Assembly: GCF_000335475.2 (NCBI RefSeq)
Contig: NZ_ANAH02000073.1
Location: forward strand, 1-64,000
Direction: 5' to 3'
Source: Cystobacter fuscus DSM 2262
GTDB taxonomy: Bacteria; Myxococcota; Myxococcia; Myxococcales; Myxococcaceae
DNA length: 64,000 bases
Shown: in pieces, positions 50,758 through 59,452 of the stretch
Position numbering within the stretch: the stretch's first letter is position 1
Layout of the letters: the number at the start of each line of letters is the position of its first letter
The notes under the pieces: model-generated
Database searches by the model: none
The model's input: the letters and a program-made list of their open reading frames with translations, nothing else
What the model was told of the DNA's origin: nothing
Made by a program: the position numbers and the translations under genes

Positions 50758-51384
50758 TCAGGGACCGCAGACCCATTGGCCGACAATATTGGAGGTCGTG
50801 CTGCCGCTGCGCTCATGACGCAACGTGGCCGGCCGGGGCGGCGATTCGCCTCCGCCAGTCGCTGGACCCGTGAGGGTAATCCGGAGGGTGTGGCCACTGC
50901 CGGAAAAGGTCGCGCCCTTCACCATCCCGTTGAAGCCGCCCGGACTGGAAACGCGCGTCACCACACCGTCAATCTTGACGAGCGCCTCGGCGGGCACCTT
51001 CGACGCCACATTCCCGGCGGCAATCAGTAGGAGCGGTCCATTCGCTGTCGTTCCAAAACCGCACCGGAGTTCGCCGTTCAGTGGCTCGTTCTGCATGTCT
51101 GACTCTGAAAGCGATGCCAGACCCGGCTGACTGCCCGCTCCCTCAGGAGGGGGTCCACCATCCGTGACGGGCGGTATTGCTGGTGCAGGTGTTTCAGCCA
51201 CTGTGCCGGTCCCCGTCCCACTGTCCTGGGGTGATGGAACAGCGACGGTGGCCCCGGGTTCACGATGAACCGCCGCGCCGTCCGGTCTTGTGCAGCCGAG
51301 CAGCAGAAGTCCCGCGGCAAGTGAGCTCATGCTGGCGCGAACGTTTTTCGCGGGCTTCGCCGGGGTCCATTTTCGAGAACGCAT
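50758..51384 (-). CDS. Putative secreted lipoprotein
   Basis: The 208-residue product has a basic N-terminus and a lipobox (LLLLGC, Cys about residue 31). A Pro/Gly/Thr-rich linker (residues about 35-90) and a C-terminal beta-rich domain follow (LRCGFGTTANGPLLLIAAG through NIVGQWVCGP) with a Cys pair that may form a disulphide. An internal ATG at 51330 (MSSLAAGLLLLGC) would give a more usual signal length. No function is apparent. It is alone on its strand here. Confidence 0.6.
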   Translation of the reverse strand: MRSRKWTPAKPAKNVRASMSSLAAGLLLLGCTRPDGAAVHREPGATVAVPSPQDSGTGTGTVAETPAPAIPPVTDGGPPPEGAGSQPGLASLSESDMQNEPLNGELRCGFGTTANGPLLLIAAGNVASKVPAEALVKIDGVVTRVSSPGGFNGMVKGATFSGSGHTLRITLTGPATGGGESPPRPATLRHERSGSTTSNIVGQWVCGP

Positions 51385-51579
51385 GGCGCCAACCTATGGC
51401 TCGTCAGGAACGTTCGCCAGTGGGCCCTGGTGTCACCGCGCAATGCCCGACGGCACGTCAGCGAGGTGGCTTCTCCTCCCTGCGAGGAGTGGGTGCTGGC
51501 GGACGTGAAGGGAGAGGGAAGGGGGCGCGCGAGATGATGCGCCCCTTGCGCCCCTCGCGACGGTGAAGGGGCGGGGGGC

Positions 51580-52791
51580 TCAGGCGGACGTCGCGTGCCC
51601 CACGTGGGAGTAGTCCGGCAGGGTGATGCTCTTGTCGGAGGTGGAGAGCAGATGGCCCAACAGCCGGCTGATCACGGGCCGGGTGGCGACGCGCAGCAGC
51701 GCGTGCTCGATGGCGATGCCCGCCCGGGTCTTCGGGTTGGCGAGCCGCGGGAGGCCCGGAGGCAGCGACTGGGCGCGCGTGACGTAGGGGCGCAGGAGCG
51801 CCTCGTAGGACTCGAACGCGGCGCGATGGTCCGCGTGCCGCGCGAGCTCTCCGGCGAGCACATAGGCGCCCACCATCGCGAGGCTGGTGCCCATGCCGGT
51901 GAACCCCGAGGGGCAGTAGCCCGCGTCGCCCACCAGGGCCACTCGGCCCCGGGACCATCTCGGCATCTTCACCTGGGCCACGGTATCGAAATAGAAGTCG
52001 GGCGCCGTCTCCATCTCGGACAGCACCCGCGGCGCCTCCCAGCCGACATCCGCGAAGACCCGCCGCAGCCGGGCCTTCTGCTCGGCCGGCTCGAGCCTGT
52101 CGAGTCCCCGCTCCCGACTGAAGAAGCCCAGGAAGGCCCGGGTCGTCCCCTGGTTGTCGGGACGGAGGATCACGCTGCGGCTCCCGGGCGCGTTGAGCAT
52201 CCGGCTCCACGTGCCATCCGAGCCGAGGCGCGGAATGGTGAAGTAGGCGACGTAGGCGCCGAAGCTCTTGATCTCCGCCTCGTCGGCGAACACCAGCTCC
52301 CGGGTCTTCGAGCGGATGCCATCGGCGGCGATCACGAGATCGAACGCGCGCTCGGGCCCCTTGAGGAATTGGACGTGGACCTTGTCTCCCCGCTCGACGA
52401 GGCCGGCCACCCGGTCTCCGAAGAGATACTCGGTGTCATCGCGCGTGCGCTCGTACAGGAGCTTGGCGAGCTCCCCGCGGAGGATCTCCAGCTCCGCGAC
52501 CAGGCCTTCCCCGCCGAAGGCCGTCGCGGGGAGCGAGGCGCGCGTGCGGCCCGCCTCATCCACGAAGTGGATGCCCTCCTCCGTGGTGTTCCGCGCGCGG
52601 ACCTCGTCCTCGAGGCCCATGAGGCGCGCGACCTCCCGGCCCCCGCCGCGCAGGTCCACGTTCTGGCCACCGGTGCGCAATTCCTCCGCGCGTTCCACGA
52701 GGGTGGTCTTCATGCCGTAGCGGTTGAGCCAGTAGGCCAGCGCGGGACCGGCGATGCCCGCTCCGGTGATGAGGATGGATGCGTGTGTCAT
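51580..52791 (-). CDS. FAD-dependent monooxygenase (TetX/PHBH type)
   Basis: The 403-residue class A flavoprotein monooxygenase has GAGIAGPALAYWL near residue 10 for FAD binding, the VIAADGIRSKTRE motif near 153 and VALVGDAGYCPSGFTGMGTSLAM near 285. It would hydroxylate an aromatic or polyketide-like substrate with NAD(P)H and oxygen. Close relatives include TetX-like drug-inactivating enzymes. The marR gene lies 57 bases upstream on the same strand, an arrangement common for inducible detoxification. The substrate is unknown. Confidence 0.88.
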   Translation of the reverse strand: MTHASILITGAGIAGPALAYWLNRYGMKTTLVERAEELRTGGQNVDLRGGGREVARLMGLEDEVRARNTTEEGIHFVDEAGRTRASLPATAFGGEGLVAELEILRGELAKLLYERTRDDTEYLFGDRVAGLVERGDKVHVQFLKGPERAFDLVIAADGIRSKTRELVFADEAEIKSFGAYVAYFTIPRLGSDGTWSRMLNAPGSRSVILRPDNQGTTRAFLGFFSRERGLDRLEPAEQKARLRRVFADVGWEAPRVLSEMETAPDFYFDTVAQVKMPRWSRGRVALVGDAGYCPSGFTGMGTSLAMVGAYVLAGELARHADHRAAFESYEALLRPYVTRAQSLPPGLPRLANPKTRAGIAIEHALLRVATRPVISRLLGHLLSTSDKSITLPDYSHVGHATSA

Positions 52792-52848
52792 GAGGTTGCT
52801 CCTGCAGGTATTGACTGCGCTCCGGGCGGCGACCGCGCCGCTGGAGGA

Positions 52849-53346
52849 TTACTCCTCGGACCGCGCGGGACGGACCGCGGCCCGGTAGAGCTCCACGAGC
52901 TGGCCGAGGAAGCGTTCGATCACCTTGCGCTCGGACGCACTGAGCTGGCCGAAGAGCGCCTCCAGGTCGTCGAACGCCGGGGTCATTTCCGCGAGGGCGC
53001 GTTGCACGGAGGCCATGGCCGGCACGACGAGCACCTTGCGCCGATCCGCGTCATGTCGTTCCCGGGAGACATGGCCCGCACGCTCCAGCCGATCGGTGAT
53101 TTGGGTACTCGCCGCGGTGGTCACCCCGAGTTGTGTGGCCAGGACGCCAGGGGTCAGCGGCCCATGGGTTATCAACTGCTCCATCGCCGCCAGGTCCGTG
53201 GCGTTCACCTCCAGGACCTCGCCCAGCTTCCTCTCGATCTGGCGCGTGAGGATGGAGATCTCCTGCAGCCGCTGGCCAATCGGATCCTCCGCGACTCGCG
53301 CGGCACTGCCCGACAGCCCTCCTCGAGATGAACCCTTTTTCGTCAT
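52849..53346 (-). CDS. MarR family transcriptional regulator
   Basis: The 165-residue winged-helix protein has the MarR core: LTPGVLATQLGVTTAASTQI (recognition helix region, about 63-82), followed by the wing segment ISRERH/HDADRRKVLV near 95-107. MarR proteins bind palindromes as dimers and release on small phenolic ligands. It is the first gene of a two-gene unit with the FAD monooxygenase. A perfect 11-base palindrome lies 53 bases upstream of its ATG in AT-rich DNA, a likely operator. Confidence 0.9.
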   Translation of the reverse strand: MTKKGSSRGGLSGSAARVAEDPIGQRLQEISILTRQIERKLGEVLEVNATDLAAMEQLITHGPLTPGVLATQLGVTTAASTQITDRLERAGHVSRERHDADRRKVLVVPAMASVQRALAEMTPAFDDLEALFGQLSASERKVIERFLGQLVELYRAAVRPARSEE

Positions 53347-53398
53347 CGCTGGACCACCGCTCGGAGCCCCGTCCGGGAAATCTAAATTTATTTATTAC

Positions 53399-53409
53399 TA
53401 AGTTACTTA
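53399..53409. promoter_or_regulatory. Candidate MarR operator
   Basis: TAAGT-T-ACTTA is a perfect palindrome inside an unusually AT-rich 40-base island (53382-53420) upstream of marR. MarR-family sites are often short palindromes of this kind within the promoter. No confident -35/-10 pair could be assigned. Confidence 0.45.
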
Positions 53410-53420
53410 AATATGTAGAG

Positions 53421-53686
53421 ATGAGGAGGAGGGCGCGCAAGGGAATCGTCCCGCTGTCGCGTGGGTGCGCCTCATGGACCGTGTCAGGGGAGGTGGGCGG
53501 GCAGGGGCATTGCGTGGAGCGCGTCGCCGCATACGCGGGCCGGGGGTTGCTCTGCCGCGGCGAGCCCACGAGCTCGTAGCGGCTCTCGGTCAACGATGGA
53601 CGTGGGGAGAGAGCCTCCCGTGGTGCGAGGGGCCCGCGGAGCGCGACACCGGCGCCAGGGAGGCCTCGGGAAACAGGACAGCAGGC
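53421..53686. other. Gap with no recognised gene
   Basis: GC-rich sequence between the marR promoter island and the end of yghU. The stretch of 340 bases from 53347 to 53686 has no credible coding frame on either strand and no terminator was found. Confidence 0.4.
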
Positions 53687-54544
53687 TCAGTCGAGATCCG
53701 AAGCGTCGTGGCGCTCCGCTACCTGCTCTCCCGGCGCGCCGCGCACGCGGTTGACCTTGCGGCCGCGGATCACGGCCGGACGGGCGGCGACTTCGTCGGC
53801 CCAGCGGCGCACCTGCTGGTAGTGGTGCACCGACAGGAATTCGGCGGCGTCGTACAGTTCGCCCAGCACCAGGCCGCCGTACCAGGGCCAGATGGCCATG
53901 TCGGCAATCGTGTACTCATCGCCAGCGACGAAGCGACGCTCGGCCAGCAGGCGGTCGAGCACGTCGAGCTGGCGCTTGGTTTCCATCGCGTAGCGGTTGA
54001 TCGGGTATTCCAACTTTTCCGGCGCGTAGGCATAGAAATGACCGAATCCGCCACCCACGAAGGGCGCCGAACCCATCTGCCACATCAGCCAGTTGAAGGT
54101 CTCGGTGCGCGCCGGGATGTCCTTTGGCAGGAAGGCGCCGAATTTCTCGGCCAGGTAGACCAGGATGGAGCCGGACTCGAACACGCGCACGGGCGTCTCC
54201 CCGCTGCGGTCGACCAGCGCCGGAATCTTGGAGTTCGGGTTGATGGCGACGAAGCCGCTGCCGAACTGGGCGCCTTCGCCGATCTTGATCAGCCAGGCGT
54301 CGTATTCGGCACCGCTGTGGCCGGCCGCGAGCAGCTCTTCGAGCATGATGGTGATCTTCTGGCCGTTCGGTGTGCCGAGCGAATACAGCTGTAGGGGGTG
54401 TTTGCCGATCGGCAGTTCCTGCTCGTGGGTGGCGCCGGCGATCGGGCGGTTGATGTTGGCGAAGGCGCCGCCCGACGGGGTGGCCGGGGACCAGACCCGT
54501 GGCGGGACGTAAGGCGAGAATGGGTTCGAGCTGCTATCGGTCAT
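53687..54544 (-). CDS. yghU: Glutathione S-transferase family, YghU-type disulfide-bond oxidoreductase
   Basis: The 285-residue protein closely follows E. coli YghU: N-terminal extension (PFSPYVPPRVWSP), thioredoxin-like domain with LYSLGTPNGQKITIMLEEL, NPNSKIPALVD and ESGSILVYLAEK, and an all-helical C-terminal domain with GEYTIADMAIWPWYG (here GDEYTIADMAIWPWYG). YghU reduces disulphides using two bound glutathiones. Its last 20 residues (VAERHDASDLD) are not typical. AAGGAGA precedes the ATG by 6 bases. Codon use is closer to beta/gammaproteobacteria than to the flanking genes. Confidence 0.92.
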   Translation of the reverse strand: MTDSSSNPFSPYVPPRVWSPATPSGGAFANINRPIAGATHEQELPIGKHPLQLYSLGTPNGQKITIMLEELLAAGHSGAEYDAWLIKIGEGAQFGSGFVAINPNSKIPALVDRSGETPVRVFESGSILVYLAEKFGAFLPKDIPARTETFNWLMWQMGSAPFVGGGFGHFYAYAPEKLEYPINRYAMETKRQLDVLDRLLAERRFVAGDEYTIADMAIWPWYGGLVLGELYDAAEFLSVHHYQQVRRWADEVAARPAVIRGRKVNRVRGAPGEQVAERHDASDLD

Positions 54545-54580
54545 CGTGTTCTCCTTGTGTGAGTGCTATCTGGGAGAGCG

Positions 54581-54787
54581 ATGATGCCGGAAAATCCGCG
54601 GGCTTGCCGGACATGTTTCACGGATGAGGGCGAGCGCTACGCGGTCACGGAGGTGGAGTGCGCTGGCCTCAACGAAGAGCAGTTCGTGAAGCTCAAGGGG
54701 GCCGATGCGGCACCGGCGGTTGCGCTGGTTCGCTGGTTCCTGGTCGGCACAGCCCGTACGTGGATCCCGTGCGGCCGATGCGGATAG
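54581..54787 (+). CDS. Hypothetical small protein, doubtful
   Basis: A 68-residue frame begins MMPENPRACRTCFTDEGERY and contains two CxxC pairs (CRTC and CGRC). It overlaps the following frame by 10 bases. The codon bias is modest. It may be a remnant of a larger Cys-containing protein or no gene at all. Confidence 0.25.
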   Translation: MMPENPRACRTCFTDEGERYAVTEVECAGLNEEQFVKLKGADAAPAVALVRWFLVGTARTWIPCGRCG

Positions 54788-55113
54788 ACTGGATGCAACC
54801 TGGCGAGGCGCTACGAACCACCCTGGATGGATTCCGCCACGAGGACTTCGCCGGCCACTTCGCCATACGGGCGATGTGTCCTGTGTCGATCCTTGGTGGG
54901 AACGCGTTCTCTCTTCTGCGCCACTTCCCTGGGTTCGACGCCTATCAGATAACCAGGTGTGTTCTCACCTGTGATCGCGCGTCACTTCCGGGGGAGCTGC
55001 TTCATCTGAGCTGTGTACGGGAACGGGCTGACCATTTCATGGTCACGGCCCATGATAGCAAGGGCAAGCTCCTGTCCACATTTCACATTGATGCGCGAGC
55101 ACACCGGCGCTGA
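54778..55113 (+). CDS. Hypothetical protein with hot-dog-like N-terminal segment
   Basis: The 111-residue frame (MRIDWMQPGEALRTTLDGF, then HEDFAGHFAIRAMCPVSILG) has a pattern reminiscent of FabZ/MaoC hot-dog proteins, in which an F-x-GHFP-like motif is followed by a P-V helix. The Pro of GHFP is missing and the protein is shorter than true dehydratases. It ends DSKGKLLSTFHIDARAHRR. The assignment is tentative. It precedes a truncated lipocalin-like gene. Confidence 0.4.
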   Translation: MRIDWMQPGEALRTTLDGFRHEDFAGHFAIRAMCPVSILGGNAFSLLRHFPGFDAYQITRCVLTCDRASLPGELLHLSCVRERADHFMVTAHDSKGKLLSTFHIDARAHRR

Positions 55114-55148
55114 TGCAAGGCCATCAATGCCTCGCAAGAGAAAGATCC

Positions 55149-55245
55149 ATGCTCAAGGACAGACTCGTCGGCATCTGGCAGCTCGTATCCGTGGAAGGCC
55201 TCCTGCCTGATGGCAGCCGGAACTACCCCTACGGGCAGACGCTGG
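55149..55245 (+). pseudogene. 5' fragment of a lipocalin-like-domain gene
   Basis: ATG 55149 opens MLKDRLVGIWQLVSVEGLL followed by PDGSRNYPYG, the typical start of the small lipocalin-like (Lipocalin_5) proteins. After 32 codons the frame meets the end of the convergent histidine kinase gene and turns into its antisense. The gene is therefore cut after its first quarter, with the kinase gene joined at about 55246. Confidence 0.6.
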
Positions 55246-55246
55246 C

Positions 55247-57478
55247 TCAGCGTTTCACGTCCGCTCGGGGGAGGACCAGCAGGAACTCGGTGTATTGCCC
55301 TTCCACGGAGTCGAGCCGGAGCTCTCCCCTGTGCTGCCGGACCACGATGTCATGGCAGATGGCCAGCCCCAGTCCTGTCCCCACTCCCGCGGGCTTGGTG
55401 GTGAAGAAGGGGCTGAACACCTTGTCGTGGAGCTTGCGCGGGATGCCGGTGCCGTTGTCGCGGATGAGAAGCCGCACCCGAGAGCCCTCGCTCCGGCTGC
55501 TCACGGTCAACTCGGGAGTGAAGCCCGGCCCCACCTGCTTCCTCTGCTCCGCCACGGCGTACAGGCTGTTGTTGAGAAGGTTCAGGAGGGCCCGCCCAAC
55601 GTCCTGCGGAGCCAGCTTCACCCACCCCAGGTCGGGATCCAGATCCTTGTGGAAGAGCACCTCCAGGCCCGGGTGGGTGCTCCGAAGACTCTGGGAGACC
55701 AGGCTCAGCTGCTCCTCCACCAGCGCATTCAGGTCCGTGAGCACTCGCTCGTTGGCCCGCACGTGGGAGTGTAGCTGCATGGTGCGCAGGATGCTGTCGG
55801 CTCGCTTGCCATGCTCTTCGATCTTCCCGACGTTCTGCTCGAGCCAGCTCAGCAGCTCATCCATCCGCTGAAGCGAGGCGCCCCCCTGGCCTGACGGCTG
55901 CTCCTTCAGCTCCTCGCGCAGCTCCTTGACGAGACCCGCCGAGAGCTGGGCGAAGTTGTTCACGAAGTTGAGCGGATTCTTGATCTCGTGGGCAATGCCA
56001 GCCATCAGGGCACCCAGGGAAGCAAGCCGCTCCTTTTCCACCAACAACTCCTGCGCTTCCTCGAGCTGCGTCAGCGCCCCCTCGAGCTCGAGATTCTTCT
56101 CCCGCAGCTCCCGGGTTCTCGCCTCGATACGGCTCTCCAGCCCTTCGTTGGCCTCCCGCAGGGCCGCCTCGCGCCGTTGGAGCTCGTGGGCCATCAGCTC
56201 GAAGCCCCGGGCCAGCTGCCCCAGCTCGTCGTCGCGCGAGTCGCGGAAGACGACCTGGAAGTCACCAGCCGTCACCTGATCGGTAGCCTGGGTGAAGGCC
56301 CTCAGCGGATGGGAGATCTGCCGCCTCAGCACCCAGGACATGATGAGCAGCTCCATGACCAGTGACGCCAGACCAAAGACCAGGACATAGCGCGCGGCCC
56401 CAAAGGCCGCCGAGGACACGGTGCTCTGGGGCAGCACCGTCACGAGGTTCCAGTCCGGGCCTTCCAGCCACGCCACGGCGAGGTACTCGTCGTACTCCGG
56501 CAGCTCCAGCACGGTCTGTCCGGGCTCGCGGCTCTTCACCCGCTCGAAGATGGCTCGCACATGGGTTCGCTCCTCCGTGGAGAGCGCCTGATCGAAGATG
56601 GCCTCCAATGGCCGCTCCTCGTTCAGGATGTCGTAGGCGAAGGCCCCGGTCTTCATCCTCATCTCGGGGTGGACGATGAGCTCGGCCTGGTTGCTGAAGA
56701 TGAGGTTGTAGGCCCCAGGTGGGCTGTCGTTGAGGGTGCGGGCCTTCAACTCCTCGACGAGGATGTCATGACCGATGGACGCGACGTGGCGGCCGTCCAG
56801 ATCCACCGGTGTGGCGAGCGAGATGGAGATGGGCTCCACCGTGATGGCCGTCCAGGTCATCCGTCGCTGGGGATTGAGCCTGGGCGTGCTGACGGTGAAG
56901 AGCTCGAAGTCAGGGTCCATGGAGGCTGGATCGACATCCCGGCACCACGTCGGCTGCTCCGGCCAATAGATGACGATCGCCGCCTCCGGCAGGAGGATGT
57001 ATGTATTCGTGAAGCGAACGTGGAAGGCGGGCCCATACAGGTCCACCACGTCATACGCGGCCAGGATCCGGCGGCGGAAGTCGTCATCGACCGTCACGCT
57101 GCTGGGAATGAAGACCCCTGGCATGCTCGTGCCATCGAAGCTCTCGGGGCGATTGCGGATCGTCCCATCCGGCAAGGATATGAACAGACTGTCGAAGCGG
57201 GGTCGGGGGTCCAGCGCTTGCCAGGCCCGAAGCCGCTCCTGCATGGCCTTCCTGAGAACGACGTGGTGGCCCTCCGCTTGAGAGCGGATGGCCTGCTCCT
57301 GCTGGCCGCGCCTGAGGACACTGCGCTCCAGCTGTCCGAGGGCATCCTCGCGGAAGGCCCTGAAGATGTGGAGGTAGCTGAGGAGGGTGGCCAGGGCGAT
57401 GATCACCGCGACACGCACGCCCATCTGCGTGAGGGTCGAGCGGGCGAGCGAGGAGCGTGGACGGTGAGCCGACAGCAT
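55247..57478 (-). CDS. Orphan membrane sensor histidine kinase with Cache-type sensor
   Basis: The 743-residue protein has a membrane helix at about 20-38 (VRVAVIIALATLLSYLHIF) and a large periplasmic double-Cache-like sensor (about 40-330). A second helix (FGLASLVMELLIMSWVL), a HAMP domain (ATDQVTAGDFQ), a coiled coil, HisKA with GIAHEIKNPLNFVNN (phospho-acceptor His) and HATPase_c (RDNGTGIP, GVGTGLGLAI) follow. It should autophosphorylate on an external small-molecule signal; no response regulator is adjacent. ATG 57478 is chosen because AGGAG lies 8 bases upstream; the frame extends to 57541. Confidence 0.9.
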   Translation of the reverse strand: MLSAHRPRSSLARSTLTQMGVRVAVIIALATLLSYLHIFRAFREDALGQLERSVLRRGQQEQAIRSQAEGHHVVLRKAMQERLRAWQALDPRPRFDSLFISLPDGTIRNRPESFDGTSMPGVFIPSSVTVDDDFRRRILAAYDVVDLYGPAFHVRFTNTYILLPEAAIVIYWPEQPTWCRDVDPASMDPDFELFTVSTPRLNPQRRMTWTAITVEPISISLATPVDLDGRHVASIGHDILVEELKARTLNDSPPGAYNLIFSNQAELIVHPEMRMKTGAFAYDILNEERPLEAIFDQALSTEERTHVRAIFERVKSREPGQTVLELPEYDEYLAVAWLEGPDWNLVTVLPQSTVSSAAFGAARYVLVFGLASLVMELLIMSWVLRRQISHPLRAFTQATDQVTAGDFQVVFRDSRDDELGQLARGFELMAHELQRREAALREANEGLESRIEARTRELREKNLELEGALTQLEEAQELLVEKERLASLGALMAGIAHEIKNPLNFVNNFAQLSAGLVKELREELKEQPSGQGGASLQRMDELLSWLEQNVGKIEEHGKRADSILRTMQLHSHVRANERVLTDLNALVEEQLSLVSQSLRSTHPGLEVLFHKDLDPDLGWVKLAPQDVGRALLNLLNNSLYAVAEQRKQVGPGFTPELTVSSRSEGSRVRLLIRDNGTGIPRKLHDKVFSPFFTTKPAGVGTGLGLAICHDIVVRQHRGELRLDSVEGQYTEFLLVLPRADVKR

Positions 57479-57614
57479 GAAGAGGACTCCTGCGCTGCCT
57501 GACGAAACCCACCGTTGTGACACGGCGCCCCTCCGTCCCAAGAAGCGCCCGGAAATCCCAGATACACAATCGCGGATCCCGCGGCAAGGCGGGCAGGTGC
57601 AGGAGGAGCGTGGC

Positions 57615-57785
57615 TCAGGCGGTGATGGACGTCCCGTCGAACCGGGTGAGGTGGAAGCCCTCGAAGCGCTCGGGGTAGAGGGCCTTCTCCTCGCGCAGGA
57701 CGCGGATGGCCACCTCTTTGAGCGCGGGCCCGTCCACGCCGGGCCTCATGGCCAGGGGGACCCGGTCCTGGTACAATCGGCGCAT
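57615..57785 (-). CDS. Hypothetical small protein, doubtful
   Basis: A 56-residue frame (MRRLYQDRVPLAMRP, end FEGFHLTRFDGTSITA) lies 136 bases upstream of the membrane kinase on the same strand. It could extend to GTG 57830, overlapping the divergent PAS kinase gene. No family is recognised; it may be the tail of a lost gene. Confidence 0.35.
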   Translation of the reverse strand: MRRLYQDRVPLAMRPGVDGPALKEVAIRVLREEKALYPERFEGFHLTRFDGTSITA

Positions 57786-57820
57786 GGGGGCAACGTTGAG
57801 CTGACGGGAGTCCCCACGAG

Positions 57821-58960
57821 ATGTGCGCACTCGAAGTCCCGCCCCCCGTGCCCCACCCCCTGGAACCAGCCGAAGAGTTGCTGCAGGTGGTGCTCGGCCT
57901 CACCGACAGCCTCGTCTTCGAGTTCGACGCCGAGGGTCGCTACCTCTCGGCGTGGGCCGGGTCCGACGCACTGCTGGCGGCACCACGGGAGGCGTTCCTG
58001 GGACGCCACATCTCCGAGGTAATGGACCCCGCGATCGCGGCGCGGACCCTGGAGAGCATCCAACGCGTGCTGGCCCGGGGAGAGCCCGAGCGCTTCGAGT
58101 ACTCGTTGGAGCTGGAGGGTGGGCGCCGCTGGTTCAGCGCCGATGCGATGCGGGTGCCCCAGCGTCCGGGCGTGGCCTTCCTGGTCCGGGACATCACCCG
58201 GCAGAAGACGCTCGAGCTGAGCCTGCTCCAGGCGGACCGGCTGGCGGCCCTGGGGACGTTGGCCGCGGGGGTGGCGCACGAGGTGAGCAACCCCCTGGGC
58301 TACATCTCCTCCAACCTGAACTTCATCGAGGAGGGACTGGCCGAGGTTCGCCAGGCGCTGGCGGGCGCGCCCGGACTCGATCCGCAGGTGCTCACGCTGG
58401 AGGAGTGCGCGGAGGCGCTCACCGAGGCACGGCAGGGCACCACGCGCATCCGCAACGTGGTGGGCGACCTGAAGACGTTCTCGCGAGGAGAGGACACTCG
58501 CCCGGGTGAGGAGCGGGCGGAGGTCCGGCGGGCGCTGGAGATGTCGCTCAACATGGCCATGCCGGAGCTCCGGCACCGGGCCCGCGTGGTCTGGCAGGCG
58601 GAGGAGGTGCCCCCGGTGCGGGGCAGCGAGTCGCGCCTGGGGCAGGTGTTCCTCAATCTGCTGCTCAACGCCGCCCAGGCCATCCCCGAGGGCGCCCCGG
58701 GAGAGAACACCGTGGAGGCCCACCTGCGGGCCGAGGACGGCAAGGTCGTGGTGGAGATCCGGGACACTGGCCACGGCATCCCTCCCGAGAACCTGAAGCG
58801 CATCTTCGAGCCGTTCTTCACTACCCGGCCCGCGGGCGTGGGGACGGGCCTGGGGCTGGCCATCTGCCACAGCATCATCATCGCGATGCGGGGTGAGCTC
58901 ACCGTGGAGAGCACCGTGGGCAAGGGCACCTGCTTCCGCGTGCGGCTGCCCACCGACTGA
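57821..58960 (+). CDS. Soluble PAS-domain sensor histidine kinase
   Basis: The 379-residue cytoplasmic kinase has one PAS domain (residues about 20-130; DSLVFEFDAEGRYLSAWAG), a HisKA domain with GVAHEVSNPLGYISSNL holding the phospho-acceptor His near residue 150, and HATPase_c with N box LLLNAAQAIP, RDTGHGIPPENL and GVGTGLGLAICH. No membrane helix or receiver domain is present, so its partner regulator is elsewhere. It is divergent from the membrane kinase. Orphan kinases of this style are common in myxobacteria. Confidence 0.9.
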   Translation: MCALEVPPPVPHPLEPAEELLQVVLGLTDSLVFEFDAEGRYLSAWAGSDALLAAPREAFLGRHISEVMDPAIAARTLESIQRVLARGEPERFEYSLELEGGRRWFSADAMRVPQRPGVAFLVRDITRQKTLELSLLQADRLAALGTLAAGVAHEVSNPLGYISSNLNFIEEGLAEVRQALAGAPGLDPQVLTLEECAEALTEARQGTTRIRNVVGDLKTFSRGEDTRPGEERAEVRRALEMSLNMAMPELRHRARVVWQAEEVPPVRGSESRLGQVFLNLLLNAAQAIPEGAPGENTVEAHLRAEDGKVVVEIRDTGHGIPPENLKRIFEPFFTTRPAGVGTGLGLAICHSIIIAMRGELTVESTVGKGTCFRVRLPTD

Positions 58961-59063
58961 CGCCGCCCACCTGACTTCCCCGAACTCATCACATCCTTGT
59001 CGCCAGCCTCGAACAGGGCGCCACCTGCGCTTCCTCGCCCGGCACTCGGCCTCGCACGGGCTC

Positions 59064-59429
59064 CTATCGACGCCCGGTTAGCGCGGCGGCCACGACCAGG
59101 ACGCCGAAGATGGCCGCGTTGAACTTGGGCTGCCAGTACTCGATGAAGAGGACCGCGATGGCGAGCCACCCAACGGCGGCGATCAACGACACCGTCACGA
59201 AGGGGAGTTCCTTGAGCAGGTCCAACGCGCGCCACGCGAGCCATAGCCCGAGCAGACCGAACACGAACTGCCCGAGCGCGAACGCCGAGTGGAGGCCGTA
59301 GTAGAGGGTCGTCTCGGTGCTGGGGACGTGCTTGCCACGCAGGTGCTGGGACACGACGTCGATGACGAAGTGCATCACCCCAGTGAAGGTCAGCCAGCCG
59401 TATGCCGCGTAGACGATGGTCTTGTGCAT
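59064..59429 (-). CDS. Small four-helix membrane protein
   Basis: The 121-residue product has four predicted membrane helices (YGWLTFTGVMHFVIDVV, GLHSAFALGQFVFGLLGLWL, FVTVSLIAAVGWLAIAVLF, FNAAIFGVLVVAAAL). The start MHKTIVYAAYG (59429) fits a normal N-terminus; the frame remains open upstream over the next gene. It resembles small LIC_13387/DoxX-like membrane proteins in size and topology, but the family is not certain. It lies 23 bases downstream of the SDR gene on the same strand, probably in one operon. Confidence 0.7.
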   Translation of the reverse strand: MHKTIVYAAYGWLTFTGVMHFVIDVVSQHLRGKHVPSTETTLYYGLHSAFALGQFVFGLLGLWLAWRALDLLKELPFVTVSLIAAVGWLAIAVLFIEYWQPKFNAAIFGVLVVAAALTGRR

Positions 59430-59452
59430 GTCGTGCCCCGAGGGATTCGCGC

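Noticed and set aside
53465-54394. A 309-codon plus-strand frame opposite yghU
   Set aside because: Antisense shadow; the minus-strand YghU product has all family motifs and a good ribosome binding site.
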